Origin: Myxococcales bacterium | GTDB lineage: Bacteria; Myxococcota_A; Polyangia; Polyangiales; Polyangiaceae | DNA: 50,937 nucleotides | Direction of reading: 5' to 3' | Assembly: GCA_012514535.1 (NCBI GenBank) | Contig: JAAZAA010000255.1 | Span: 1 to 50,937 of the forward strand | In this document: piece by piece, positions 25,445 through 33,357 of the stretch | How positions within the stretch are numbered: position 1 is the stretch's first letter | Layout of the letters: the number at the start of each line of letters is the position of its first letter | The notes under the pieces: generated by a model | The model's database searches: none | What the model was told of the DNA's origin: nothing | Seen by the model: only the letters and a program-made list of their open reading frames with translations | Made by a program: the position numbers and the translations under genes

Positions 25445-26572
25445 GGGTGGCTTTGCCTCGAGCAAGCGCGCCAAGCGCCGCTGAGCGGCCGGCATGGGCA
25501 CCCCCGCGAGCTCCTCCGGACGCTTCCAGGCGATCGCCGCGGCCCCCACGGGTCGCGCCTTGCCAGGCTCCGCGGCGCAGGCGAGGGCGTGCAGGGTGAT
25601 CCGAAAGCGCGTCACCTGGTGTCGGAGGCGAGACACCTCGTTCCCGGGCACCACCTGGAGGCCTGCCAGCTCGCGAGCCGCGCGGCGCGCGCCCTCCAAG
25701 GGACTCTCCTCAGCGCCGCACTCCACCGTGGGGAACGTCCACATGCCGGGCCAGCGTGGCGCCTCCGGCGGCAGCTGCACGACGAGCCAGCGCCCAGCTC
25801 GACACACCAGCGCGGCGGCGCTGCTCACCTCCGTGGGGGCGCTCCGCGCCGGCAGCTCCGGGAGCTGGTCGACCAACCCCTCCCGCCGCGCCGCGCAACG
25901 TCCGCGCACTGGGCAGAGAAAGCACGTCGGTCGGCGCGGAGTGCACACGGTCGCGCCGAGCTCCATCAGGGCCTGGTTGAAGTCTGCGGGACGATCCGCC
26001 GGCACGAGCTCGCCGGCGAGACGCCAGAGCGCGCGGTTCAGGGCGCGCTTCGACGGATCGCCCCGCAGCGCGAACAGGCGACACAGGACGCGCACCACGT
26101 TGCCGTCGACGATCGGCGTGCGGACCCCGTGGGCGATGCTCGCGATCGCGCCGGCGGAGTAGGGTCCGATGCCTGGGATCGTCAGCAACGTGGTCACGTC
26201 TCGGGGCAGCTGTCCGCCGTGCTCCCGGCAGATGTACTGGGCCCCCTCCCGCAGCCGCCGCGCGCGGGAGTAGTAGCCGAGCCCCTGCCAGATCTGGAGC
26301 ACATCCTGTTCGCTGGCCCGCGCCAGACTCTCGAGCGTGGGGAAGCGACGCATCCAGCGCTCGAAATAGTCGACGACGACGCTGACCCGCGTCTGCTGCA
26401 GCATCACCTCGCTCACCCAGACGGCGTAAGCACTCCCGCCACGGCGCCACGGGAGGTCGCGGCGGTGCAGCTCGTACCAGCTCAGCAGGCGCCGTCGCAG
26501 GTCGTCCGCAGCCTTCGGCTCGAGATCCACGCCCCTGTCTAGCCCGAGGACCCGCGCCGGAACCAGCACCAT
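25376..26572 (-). CDS. mutY: A/G-specific adenine DNA glycosylase
   Basis: Base-excision repair enzyme that removes adenine opposite 8-oxoguanine. The 398-aa product has catalytic Glu55 in VSEVMLQQT, helix-hairpin-helix TIPGIGPYSAGAI (131-143), catalytic Asp156 in PIVDGNVVRV, and the [4Fe-4S] motif Cys210-x6-Cys217-x2-Cys220-x5-Cys226. The C-terminal half is the Nudix-like 8-oxoG recognition domain (about 240-370). The ATG start is at 26570-26572. The final 69 nt run antisense into the end of serine hydrolase copy 2; the last 20 or so residues are poorly ordered in composition and may be dispensable. Confidence 0.97.
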   Translation of the reverse strand: MVLVPARVLGLDRGVDLEPKAADDLRRRLLSWYELHRRDLPWRRGGSAYAVWVSEVMLQQTRVSVVVDYFERWMRRFPTLESLARASEQDVLQIWQGLGYYSRARRLREGAQYICREHGGQLPRDVTTLLTIPGIGPYSAGAIASIAHGVRTPIVDGNVVRVLCRLFALRGDPSKRALNRALWRLAGELVPADRPADFNQALMELGATVCTPRRPTCFLCPVRGRCAARREGLVDQLPELPARSAPTEVSSAAALVCRAGRWLVVQLPPEAPRWPGMWTFPTVECGAEESPLEGARRAARELAGLQVVPGNEVSRLRHQVTRFRITLHALACAAEPGKARPVGAAAIAWKRPEELAGVPMPAAQRRLARLLEAKPPSGRRAVGAVEGSAGRLGEDRLR

Positions 26573-26697
26573 CGGCGGCGCCGATCCTCGGTGCGCCCCA
26601 CGGGCACGAGGGCGGGAACCCGCCCCAGCGACTGACGCCCCCGGGTGTACGGCGGCTGGAGGATGTGCTTACGCTCGCATCGGCCGAGCTCTCACCG

Positions 26698-27675
26698 ATG
26701 ACCAGCCCCTCTTCCTCCCCCGCGGTCCGAGCCAGCGCCAGCGCCGACAGCAACGCCCCGGCCATCGAGTGCCAGGCCCTGGTCAAACACTACGGCTCGA
26801 AGGTCGCCGTCGCGGGCATCGACCTGGTGGTCCAGCGCGGTCAGTGCTTCGGCCTCCTGGGCCCCAACGGCGCCGGCAAGACGACGACCGTGGAGATGCT
26901 CGAGGGGCTCCACCCGCCGACCTCCGGCACGATCCGCATCTTCGGTGCGCGCTGGGGCGAGGGTCGGGACCAGTGGATCCGCGAGCGCTTCGGGGTCCAG
27001 CTCCAGGACACGCAGCTCGCGGACAAGCTGACGGTCGAGGAGGTGCTCACCCTCTTCCGCTCCTTCTACGCCACGGGGCGCTCCGTGAGCGAGCTCCTCG
27101 CGCTCCTCGACCTCGAGGAGGAGCGCCGTCAGCAGTTCTCGAGGCTCTCCGGTGGGCAGAAGCAGCGCGTCGCCATCGCCACGGCCCTCGCGGGCGCGCC
27201 CGATCTGCTCTTCCTCGACGAGCCGACGACCGGCCTCGATCCCCGGGCACGCCAGACCCTCTGGGGCGTCGTGGAGGCTTTTCGCAGCGCTGGCGGCACC
27301 GTCCTGCTCACGACCCACTACATGGAGGAGGCGGCCACTTTGTGCGACGAGCTCGCCGTGATGGATCAGGGGCGCATCATCGCCCGGGGGAGCCCCCGCG
27401 CCCTGATCGACTCCCTGGGCGAGGTGCAGTTCGTCGATTTCGAGAGCCCCCAGACCCCCGACTCCGCGGCGCTCCTGGCTTTGCCCGCCGTCCACGCGGT
27501 GGATCGCCGCGGCGCCCGCTACCGACTGCGCATCGAGCGGAGCTTGAGGGCGCTCACTGCCGTCCTCGAGGAGCTCGAGCGGCAAGGAGTGACGCCCATC
27601 GGCCTGAGCACGCACCAGGCGACGCTCGACGACGTCTTCCTGCACCTCACCGGTCGAGGTTTGAGCCATGAGTGA
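26698..27675 (+). CDS. ABC transporter ATP-binding protein
   Basis: ATPase of an ABC-2-type exporter. Motifs are Walker A GPNGAGKTT, Q-loop region VQLQDTQLAD, signature LSGGQKQRVAIA, Walker B LLFLDEPTTGLDP and H-loop TTHYMEEA. A C-terminal domain of about 90 residues (after HYMEEAATLCDELAVMDQGRI) matches the DrrA/CcmA-type exporter group. The ATG at 26698 gives 325 aa. The GTG at 26665 (336 aa) has GGAGG only two bases upstream, so the start is unsettled. It overlaps the permease gene by 8 nt. The substrate cannot be told from sequence. Confidence 0.95.
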   Translation: MTSPSSSPAVRASASADSNAPAIECQALVKHYGSKVAVAGIDLVVQRGQCFGLLGPNGAGKTTTVEMLEGLHPPTSGTIRIFGARWGEGRDQWIRERFGVQLQDTQLADKLTVEEVLTLFRSFYATGRSVSELLALLDLEEERRQQFSRLSGGQKQRVAIATALAGAPDLLFLDEPTTGLDPRARQTLWGVVEAFRSAGGTVLLTTHYMEEAATLCDELAVMDQGRIIARGSPRALIDSLGEVQFVDFESPQTPDSAALLALPAVHAVDRRGARYRLRIERSLRALTAVLEELERQGVTPIGLSTHQATLDDVFLHLTGRGLSHE

Positions 27676-28711
27676 TCCCACGGCGCAACATCCCCTCGCC
27701 GAGCTCGTGAAGGCCCGCCTCCGCGAATTTTTGCGGGAGAAGGGCATGATCTTCTGGGTCTTCGTGTTCCCGCTGCTCATGGCGATCGGGCTCGGCATCG
27801 CCTTTCGCTCGCGCCCGCCGGAGCCGCCGCGGGTCGCCGCCGTGAACCTGCCCCCGGGCTCCCTGGGCGCCGCTCTCCGCGACAGCGAGCGAGTCCTCGT
27901 CGAAGAGCTGCCGGAGGCCGCCGCCCGACGCAGCCTCGCGCGCGGCAAGGTCGACGTGATCGTGCTCTGGGAGGAACCGGCCCCCACCTACGTCTTCGAT
28001 GCGTCGAACGAGAAGGGCGTGAGCGCGCGCCACGTCGTCGACGACGTGTTGCAGCGGGCCGCCGGGCGCGTCGATCCGCTCACTCCCCGAGAGCAGACGA
28101 TCTCGGAGCCGGGGACGCGCTACATCGACTTCCTGTTGCCCGGGCTCATCGGCCTCAACCTGATGGGTAGCAGCATGTGGGGCGTCGGCTACAACCTGGT
28201 CGTCGCGCGCAAACGCCGCCTGCTCCGACGCTACGCCGTCACCCCGATGCGGCGGTCCCATTTCCTGCTCTCTTACTTCTTTTCTCGCAGCGTCTTCTTG
28301 GCGCTCGAGCTGAGTCTACTCGTGGGCTTCGGGGCGCTCGTGTTCGGCACGATCGTGCAGGGCGACTACCTGAGCCTCGCCGCGCTCGCGGTGCTCGGCG
28401 CCGCGTCCTTCGCCGGCATCAGCCTGCTCATCGGCGCCCGGGTCGAGAACACCGAGTCCGCCAACGGCTGGATGAACCTCGTGCAGCTCCCGATGTGGGT
28501 GCTGTCGGGGGCGTTCTTCTCCTACGAGCGCTTCCCCGAGTGGCTCCACGGCCCCATCCGCGCCCTCCCCCTGACGGCGCTCGTGGACGGGCTGCGGGCG
28601 ATCTTCAACGACGGCGCCTCCCTGCTGAACCTCGGCTCCCAGCTCGTGGTGCTGTTGGTCTGGGGTGGCGTGGGGTTCCTCGTCGCCCTCCGCACCTTCC
28701 GCTGGCAGTAG
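27668..28711 (+). CDS. ABC-2 type transporter permease
   Basis: Membrane partner of the preceding ATPase. The 347-aa protein has the ABC-2 layout: a first membrane helix (about 28-47, IFWVFVFPLLMAIGLGIAF), an extracytoplasmic domain (50-150), then five helices with the conserved YIDFLLPGLIGLNLMGSSMWG, RRLLRRYAVTPMRRSHFLLS coupling region and QLPMWVLSGAFFSYERFPEWL. Genes for the two subunits overlap, so a homodimeric exporter with two copies of each is expected. No regulator or cargo gene is adjacent. Confidence 0.94.
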   Translation: MSDPTAQHPLAELVKARLREFLREKGMIFWVFVFPLLMAIGLGIAFRSRPPEPPRVAAVNLPPGSLGAALRDSERVLVEELPEAAARRSLARGKVDVIVLWEEPAPTYVFDASNEKGVSARHVVDDVLQRAAGRVDPLTPREQTISEPGTRYIDFLLPGLIGLNLMGSSMWGVGYNLVVARKRRLLRRYAVTPMRRSHFLLSYFFSRSVFLALELSLLVGFGALVFGTIVQGDYLSLAALAVLGAASFAGISLLIGARVENTESANGWMNLVQLPMWVLSGAFFSYERFPEWLHGPIRALPLTALVDGLRAIFNDGASLLNLGSQLVVLLVWGGVGFLVALRTFRWQ

Positions 28712-28779
28712 CGCGGTGACCACGCGCCGACCTCGGCAGACGAGGGGCTGCGGCGCGACGCGTGTGAGCCCCGCTGCGT

Positions 28780-28860
28780 CTCACGAAGCACTTCGCCGCG
28801 CGAGGCAGCGGCTTCCACGTGCGCGGCGTGCGACCCGCCGTGCCTCACGAAGCACTTCGC
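28780..28860. repeat. 17-bp direct repeat pair
   Basis: CTCACGAAGCACTTCGC occurs at 28780-28796 and again at 28844-28860, 64 bp apart, in the gap between the ABC permease and aceE. Each copy contains the small inverted repeat CGAAG-CA-CTTCG. The role is unknown. Confidence 0.6.
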
Positions 28861-28889
28861 GGGACGCGCGGGCTCCAGAGGGCTGAGCG

Positions 28890-28921
28890 GGCCCGTTCGG
28901 AGGGAAGCCTTCGAACGGGCC
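28890..28921. terminator. Hairpin between the convergent ABC permease and aceE genes
   Basis: A 14-bp stem built from GGCCCGTTCG (28890-28899) and CGAACGGGCC (28912-28921), extended inward by a G-U and AGG/CCT pairs to a GAAG loop. A perfect 14-bp palindrome CGACGCCGGCGTCG (28921-28934) follows, ending just before the aceE stop. There is no T-tract on either strand, so it may act with Rho or as a bidirectional barrier. Confidence 0.5.
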
Positions 28922-28935
28922 GACGCCGGCGTCGC

Positions 28936-31671
28936 TCAGACGTGGAGGGGGTCGAGCTTGTCGGGATCGACGCCGAGGTCCTGGATGGCCTGGGCGACGA
29001 CCTTGCCGTCCACCTTCCCCTGCTTGCGCAGGGCGTCGAGGGCGGCGATGACGATCGACTCCTTGTCGATCTCGAAATGGCGGCGCAGCGCCTCACGGGT
29101 GTCGCTCATGCCGAAGCCCTCCGTGCCGAGGGAGGTGAGTTGACCCGGGACCCACTCACGCACCATGTCGGGCAGTGCCTTGACGTAGTCGCTGGCGGCG
29201 ATGAACGGCCCCTCCGCTCCCTGGAGCGCGCTCGTGAGGAAGGGCACACGGGGCTCGGCCTCGGGGTGCAGACGGTTGTGGCGATCGCACTCCAGGGCGT
29301 CGTAGCGCAGCTGCTGGTAGCTGGTGACGCTCCACACGTCCGCCGACACACCGTACTTCTCAGCGAGGAGGTCGCGGGCCTCGAGGACGCGGTTCATGAT
29401 GGGCCCGCTGCCGAGGAGCTGCACGTGCTTCGCCTGCTTCTCCGCCGCCTCGCTGTAGCGATAGATGCCGCGGATGATGCCCTGCTTGACCTGGGCGAGG
29501 AGCTCCGGATCCGCGTCGCGGCCCGTCGCTGCAGCCCAGTTGGCGTGCCCGGGGATGGGCGGCATCGCGTGGTTCTCGTTGTAGACGGTGATATAATAGA
29601 AGATGTTCTCCCCGTCCGTGTACATGCGGCGCATCCCATCTTCGATGATGGTCGCGAGCTCGTAGGCGAACGCGGGGTCGTATGCCTTGACGCTGGTGAA
29701 CGCCATCGCGTTGAGGAGGCTGTGGCCGTCCTCGTGCTGCAGGCCCTCGCCGTTCAGGGTCGTGCGCCCGGCGGTCGCGCCGAGCAGGAAGCCGCGCGCC
29801 ATCTGATCCCCGGCGGCCCAGATCTGATCGCCGACGCGCTGGAACCCGAACATCGAGTAGAAGATGTAGAACGGGATCATCGGCTCGTTCTGGACGCTGT
29901 AGGCCGTCGCGGCCGCCGTCCAGGACGCCATGGCGCCCGCCTCGGTGATGCCCTCCTGGAGCACCTGACCGTCCTTCGACTCCTTGTAGTAGAGCAGCTT
30001 GCCCTTATCGATGGGCTCGTAGAGCTGCCCCTGGGCGGCGTAGATGCCCACCTGCCCGAAGAGAGCGTCCAGGCCGAACGTGCGCGCCTCGTCGGGGATG
30101 ATCGGGACGACGCGACGTCCGAGCTTCTTGTCGCGGATCAGCTTGGCCAAGAGCCGCGCGAACACCATCGTGGTGGACGCTTCGCCCTTCGCCATGCCCG
30201 CGTCGAACTCGTCGTAGAACTTCCCGTCAGGGAGCTCCACCTGCACCTGCGCGCTCGTGCGGCGCGATGGGATCACGCCGCCCAGCTGCCGCCGCCGCTC
30301 GAGCATGTACTCGACCTCGGGGCTGTCCATGCCCGGGTGGTAGAAGGGCGCCTCGTGGAGCTTGTCGTCCGGAACGGGGAGCTCGAGCTTGTCGCGGAAA
30401 GCGCGCAGCTCGTCGAGATCCATCTTCTTCTTCTGGTGAGTGACGTTCACGCCCTCGAAGCCCTCACCAAGGGTCCAGCCCTTCACGGTGTGGCAGAGGA
30501 TGGCCACGGGACGGCCCTGCCCGTGGAGCTGCGTGGCGCGGTGGTAGGCGGCGTACACCTTGCGGTAGCTGTGGCCGCCGCGGCGCAGCCGGGCGATCTG
30601 ATCGTCGCTCAAGTCCTGCACCATCTCGAGCATGCGGGGATCGCTGCCGAAGAAGTGCTGGCGGATGTAGTCGCCCGGCGCGTTCGTGTAGCGCTGCCAC
30701 TGGCCGTCGACGGTGGCGTTCATGTGCCGCCGCAGCACGCCTTCCGTGTCCTTGGCGAGGATGGGGTCCCACTCGGGAGCCCAGATCACCTTGATGACCT
30801 CCCAGCCCGCACCGCGGAAGATCCCCTCGAGCTCCTGGATGATCTTGCCGTTGCCGCGCACCGGACCGTCGAGGCGCTGCAGGTTGCAGTTCACCACGAA
30901 GACCAGGTTGTCGAGCTTCTCGCGGGCAGCGATGCTGAGCTGGCCGAGGGTCTCGGGCTCGTCGCACTCCCCGTCGCCCACATAGCACCACACGCGCTGG
31001 GCGTCGGAGTTCTTGAAGCCGCGGTTCTGCAGGTAACGCGCGAAGCGCGCCTGGTAGATGGCGCTGATCGGGCCGATCCCCATGCTCACCGTGGGGAACT
31101 GCCAGTACGTCGGCATGAGCCGTGGGTGCGGGTACGAGCTGAGCCCCGCGCCGCGCTCGACCTCACGCCGGAACCGATCCATGGCCTCGACGGACAGCCG
31201 CCCCTCGAGGAACGAGCGCGAGTACATGCCGGGAGCCGCGTGCCCCTGGAAGAACACCAGGTCACCGCCGCCCTCCGCCTCCGGTCCGCGGAAGAAGTGG
31301 TTGAAGCCGACCTCGTACAGGGTCGCGCTGGAGGCGTAGCTCGACAGGTGCCCCCCGATGCCGGAGAAGCGGGTGTTGGCGCGCTGCACCATGGCGACCG
31401 CGTTCCAGCGGATGATCCGCCGGATGCGCTTTTCCATCTCCCGATCGCCGGGGAAATCCGGCTCGTCCTCGACGGGGATGGTGTTCACGTAGTCCGTGAC
31501 GAGGGGCCCCTTGGGCTCCACGCGGAGGAGACGAGCGCGATCGAGAACCCGGCGCAGCAGATAACGGGCGCGCTCGGGACCTTCGGCGGAGACGACGGAC
31601 TCGAGGGAGTCGATCCACTCGCGGGTCTCTTGGGGATCTCGGTCGATGGCTTCGGGCAGGTTCGTGCTCAC
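28936..31671 (-). CDS. aceE: Pyruvate dehydrogenase E1, homodimeric type
   Basis: Thiamine diphosphate-dependent decarboxylation of pyruvate and acetylation of its E2. The 911-aa product is the AceE type: LSSYASSATLYEVGFNHFF, the TPP motif GDGECDEPETLG (232-243) closing with VNCNLQRLDGP, and ARTFGLDALFGQVGIYAAQGQLYEP. GTG start at 31669-31671 with GGAGG ten bases upstream. aceE stands alone: no aceF or lpd adjoins it. It is unrelated in type to the alpha2beta2 E1 encoded at 7058-9191, so the cell has two different E1 systems. An elaborate inverted repeat lies about 150-210 bp upstream. Confidence 0.97.
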   Translation of the reverse strand: MSTNLPEAIDRDPQETREWIDSLESVVSAEGPERARYLLRRVLDRARLLRVEPKGPLVTDYVNTIPVEDEPDFPGDREMEKRIRRIIRWNAVAMVQRANTRFSGIGGHLSSYASSATLYEVGFNHFFRGPEAEGGGDLVFFQGHAAPGMYSRSFLEGRLSVEAMDRFRREVERGAGLSSYPHPRLMPTYWQFPTVSMGIGPISAIYQARFARYLQNRGFKNSDAQRVWCYVGDGECDEPETLGQLSIAAREKLDNLVFVVNCNLQRLDGPVRGNGKIIQELEGIFRGAGWEVIKVIWAPEWDPILAKDTEGVLRRHMNATVDGQWQRYTNAPGDYIRQHFFGSDPRMLEMVQDLSDDQIARLRRGGHSYRKVYAAYHRATQLHGQGRPVAILCHTVKGWTLGEGFEGVNVTHQKKKMDLDELRAFRDKLELPVPDDKLHEAPFYHPGMDSPEVEYMLERRRQLGGVIPSRRTSAQVQVELPDGKFYDEFDAGMAKGEASTTMVFARLLAKLIRDKKLGRRVVPIIPDEARTFGLDALFGQVGIYAAQGQLYEPIDKGKLLYYKESKDGQVLQEGITEAGAMASWTAAATAYSVQNEPMIPFYIFYSMFGFQRVGDQIWAAGDQMARGFLLGATAGRTTLNGEGLQHEDGHSLLNAMAFTSVKAYDPAFAYELATIIEDGMRRMYTDGENIFYYITVYNENHAMPPIPGHANWAAATGRDADPELLAQVKQGIIRGIYRYSEAAEKQAKHVQLLGSGPIMNRVLEARDLLAEKYGVSADVWSVTSYQQLRYDALECDRHNRLHPEAEPRVPFLTSALQGAEGPFIAASDYVKALPDMVREWVPGQLTSLGTEGFGMSDTREALRRHFEIDKESIVIAALDALRKQGKVDGKVVAQAIQDLGVDPDKLDPLHV

Positions 31672-31820
31672 AGTGGTGTTTCCTCCGGCGGAGCGCGGCG
31701 CTTCGCGACGCTCCTTGGCCCATCTGGCTCGCCCGCGGGGGGCGTCGCCGTCCGGGTCGGGCCTCGAGGGCCGTCCCAGAATTTCCGGTCTTTGGCCCTC
31801 TCCTCGGTCACGGTGATGGC

Positions 31821-31883
31821 CGGGACTCGGTGACGGGTCTAGGCCAGGTTCTTACCCGGCCTGGACCTCGGAGTCGAGTCCCG
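31821..31883. promoter_or_regulatory. Nested inverted repeat in the aceE/metallophosphoesterase divergent region
   Basis: Outer 9-bp arms CGGGACTCG (31821-31829) and CGAGTCCCG (31875-31883) enclose an inner hairpin: GGTCTAGGCC (31836-31845) pairs with GGCCTGGACC (31858-31867) with one U-G wobble, then GGT/ACC around a TCTT loop. The centre is about 180 bp from both divergent starts. No T-tract follows on either side. Otherwise the 358-bp gap (31672-32029) holds only the aceE Shine-Dalgarno; I saw no convincing gene or hexamer pair there. Confidence 0.45.
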
Positions 31884-32029
31884 ACATGGGGTCCGCGGGG
31901 CGCCGTTTGGGGCGGCGGGCCGCGCCTGCGCAGGGTTCTCCGCGCTCCTTTCCGGAAACATTTGGGGGCCGGAAAGTGTTCCCCCGCCGAAGCCGTGCGC
32001 CGCCCGGGCGCGTATCGTACCTGACGACC

Positions 32030-33241
32030 ATGTCCCTCACCGCGACACTTCTGGTCTGGGCGTTCCTTTCCATGACCATCATGGGGCTGGGCCACTATTA
32101 CCTGTGGCGGCGGCTCGTCCGGGACGCCGGCCTCCCCCGCCCCTGGCACGCCGCGGCCACCGCAGCGCTCGCGGTCCTGGCCATCAGCCACCCCATCATG
32201 TTCTTCCTGGGCCGCAATCTCCCTCGGGACACGATCCACCCGTGGGCGTTTGCCGCCTTCTCCTGGATGGGGTTCCTCTCCTTCCTGTTCATGACCCTGG
32301 TCTTCGTCGATCTCTCGCGGCTCGGCGCGCGCGGGGTCGCTCGCTTCCGGAAAGCCGCCGTCGAGGGGGAGGAGCCCGAAGATCCGAGCCGCCGCCGCAC
32401 CCTGCAGCGCTTGCTCGCGGCCACCGTGGCGCTCTTCTCCCTGGGGCTCGGCGGTGAGGCGATGGCCCGGGCCCTCGACGGCTTCCGCAAGAAGCACGTC
32501 CGCGTGGAGCTCGCAAAGCTCCCCGCGGCGCTCCATGGGTTTCGCATCGTCCAGCTCACGGACGTCCACGTGGGCCCCACCATCGGCCGGGATTTCGTCG
32601 AGCGCATGGTGCACGAGACGAACGTCCTGCTGCCGGACGTGATCGCCATCACGGGGGATCTGGTGGACGGCTCCGTCGAGAACCTACGGGAGCACGTGGC
32701 GCCGCTGGGGCAGCTGCGCGCACGCCACGGCGTCTACTTCGTCACGGGGAACCACGAGTACTACTCGGGGGTCGAGGAGTGGGTCGCCGAGCTCGAGCGC
32801 CTCGGGATCCGCGTGCTGCGCAACGAGCGGGTCACCATCGGCGCGGGGGACGACTGCTTCGAGCTGGCGGGTGTGACCGATTACTCCGCTGGACGCTACG
32901 GCGACGCTCCGGACCTCGCGCGGGCCCTCGAGGGCTGCCCGGCGGATCGCGAGATCGTGCTCCTCGCCCATCAGCCTCGCGCCGTCCACGAGGCCGCTGA
33001 GCGGGACGTGGGCCTGGTGTTGGCCGGACACACCCACGGCGGTCAGTTCTGGCCGTGGAGCTGGGTCGTGCACCTGGTCCAACCGGTCGTGGCCGGGCTC
33101 GCTCGCTTCGGGCGGACCATGATCTATGTGAGCGTCGGGACGGGCTACTGGGGACCGCCGATGCGGCTTGGCACGGAGGCGGAGATCACCGTGGTGGAGC
33201 TGGCCAGCGGGGCTCGCGCGGAGATGGCGCAGCGAGCCTGA
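32030..33241 (+). CDS. Membrane-anchored metallophosphoesterase (YkuE-like)
   Basis: Calcineurin-fold phosphoesterase. From ATG 32030 it has 403 aa. The N-terminal 145 residues contain about four hydrophobic helices (3-20, 42-60, 73-93, 125-143), the last preceded by a basic, twin-arginine-like RRRTLQRLL. The catalytic domain shows the full two-metal set: Asp178 and His180 in TDVHVG, Asp210 in GDLVDG, Asn241-His242 in GNHEYYS, a His in LAHQP and GHTHGGQFWPW. YkuE-type enzymes act on UDP-sugar or lipid-linked phosphates; the substrate here is unknown. A longer open frame from 31886 is rejected because its extra part overlaps the inverted-repeat region and looks random. Confidence 0.9.
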   Translation: MSLTATLLVWAFLSMTIMGLGHYYLWRRLVRDAGLPRPWHAAATAALAVLAISHPIMFFLGRNLPRDTIHPWAFAAFSWMGFLSFLFMTLVFVDLSRLGARGVARFRKAAVEGEEPEDPSRRRTLQRLLAATVALFSLGLGGEAMARALDGFRKKHVRVELAKLPAALHGFRIVQLTDVHVGPTIGRDFVERMVHETNVLLPDVIAITGDLVDGSVENLREHVAPLGQLRARHGVYFVTGNHEYYSGVEEWVAELERLGIRVLRNERVTIGAGDDCFELAGVTDYSAGRYGDAPDLARALEGCPADREIVLLAHQPRAVHEAAERDVGLVLAGHTHGGQFWPWSWVVHLVQPVVAGLARFGRTMIYVSVGTGYWGPPMRLGTEAEITVVELASGARAEMAQRA

Positions 33242-33357
33242 GCGGCTGCCTGAGCGGCTTCCCCACCGCCTGGTGACGACCGCGACCACGCTCGTGACGA
33301 CGCCCTCTGACGCTGCCACGGCGGGGTCCCCGACGGCGCTCGCCGTGAGCCCCAGGA

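Noticed and set aside
28819-31833. 1004-codon plus-strand frame opposite aceE
   Set aside because: Exact antisense of aceE with a repetitive acidic/His composition; no motif or start context.
33239-33357. CTGAGCGGCT direct repeat and ACGGCG/CGCCGT stem between the metallophosphoesterase and FAD genes
   Set aside because: Short, and the first copy overlaps the stop region; not distinct enough to call a terminator.
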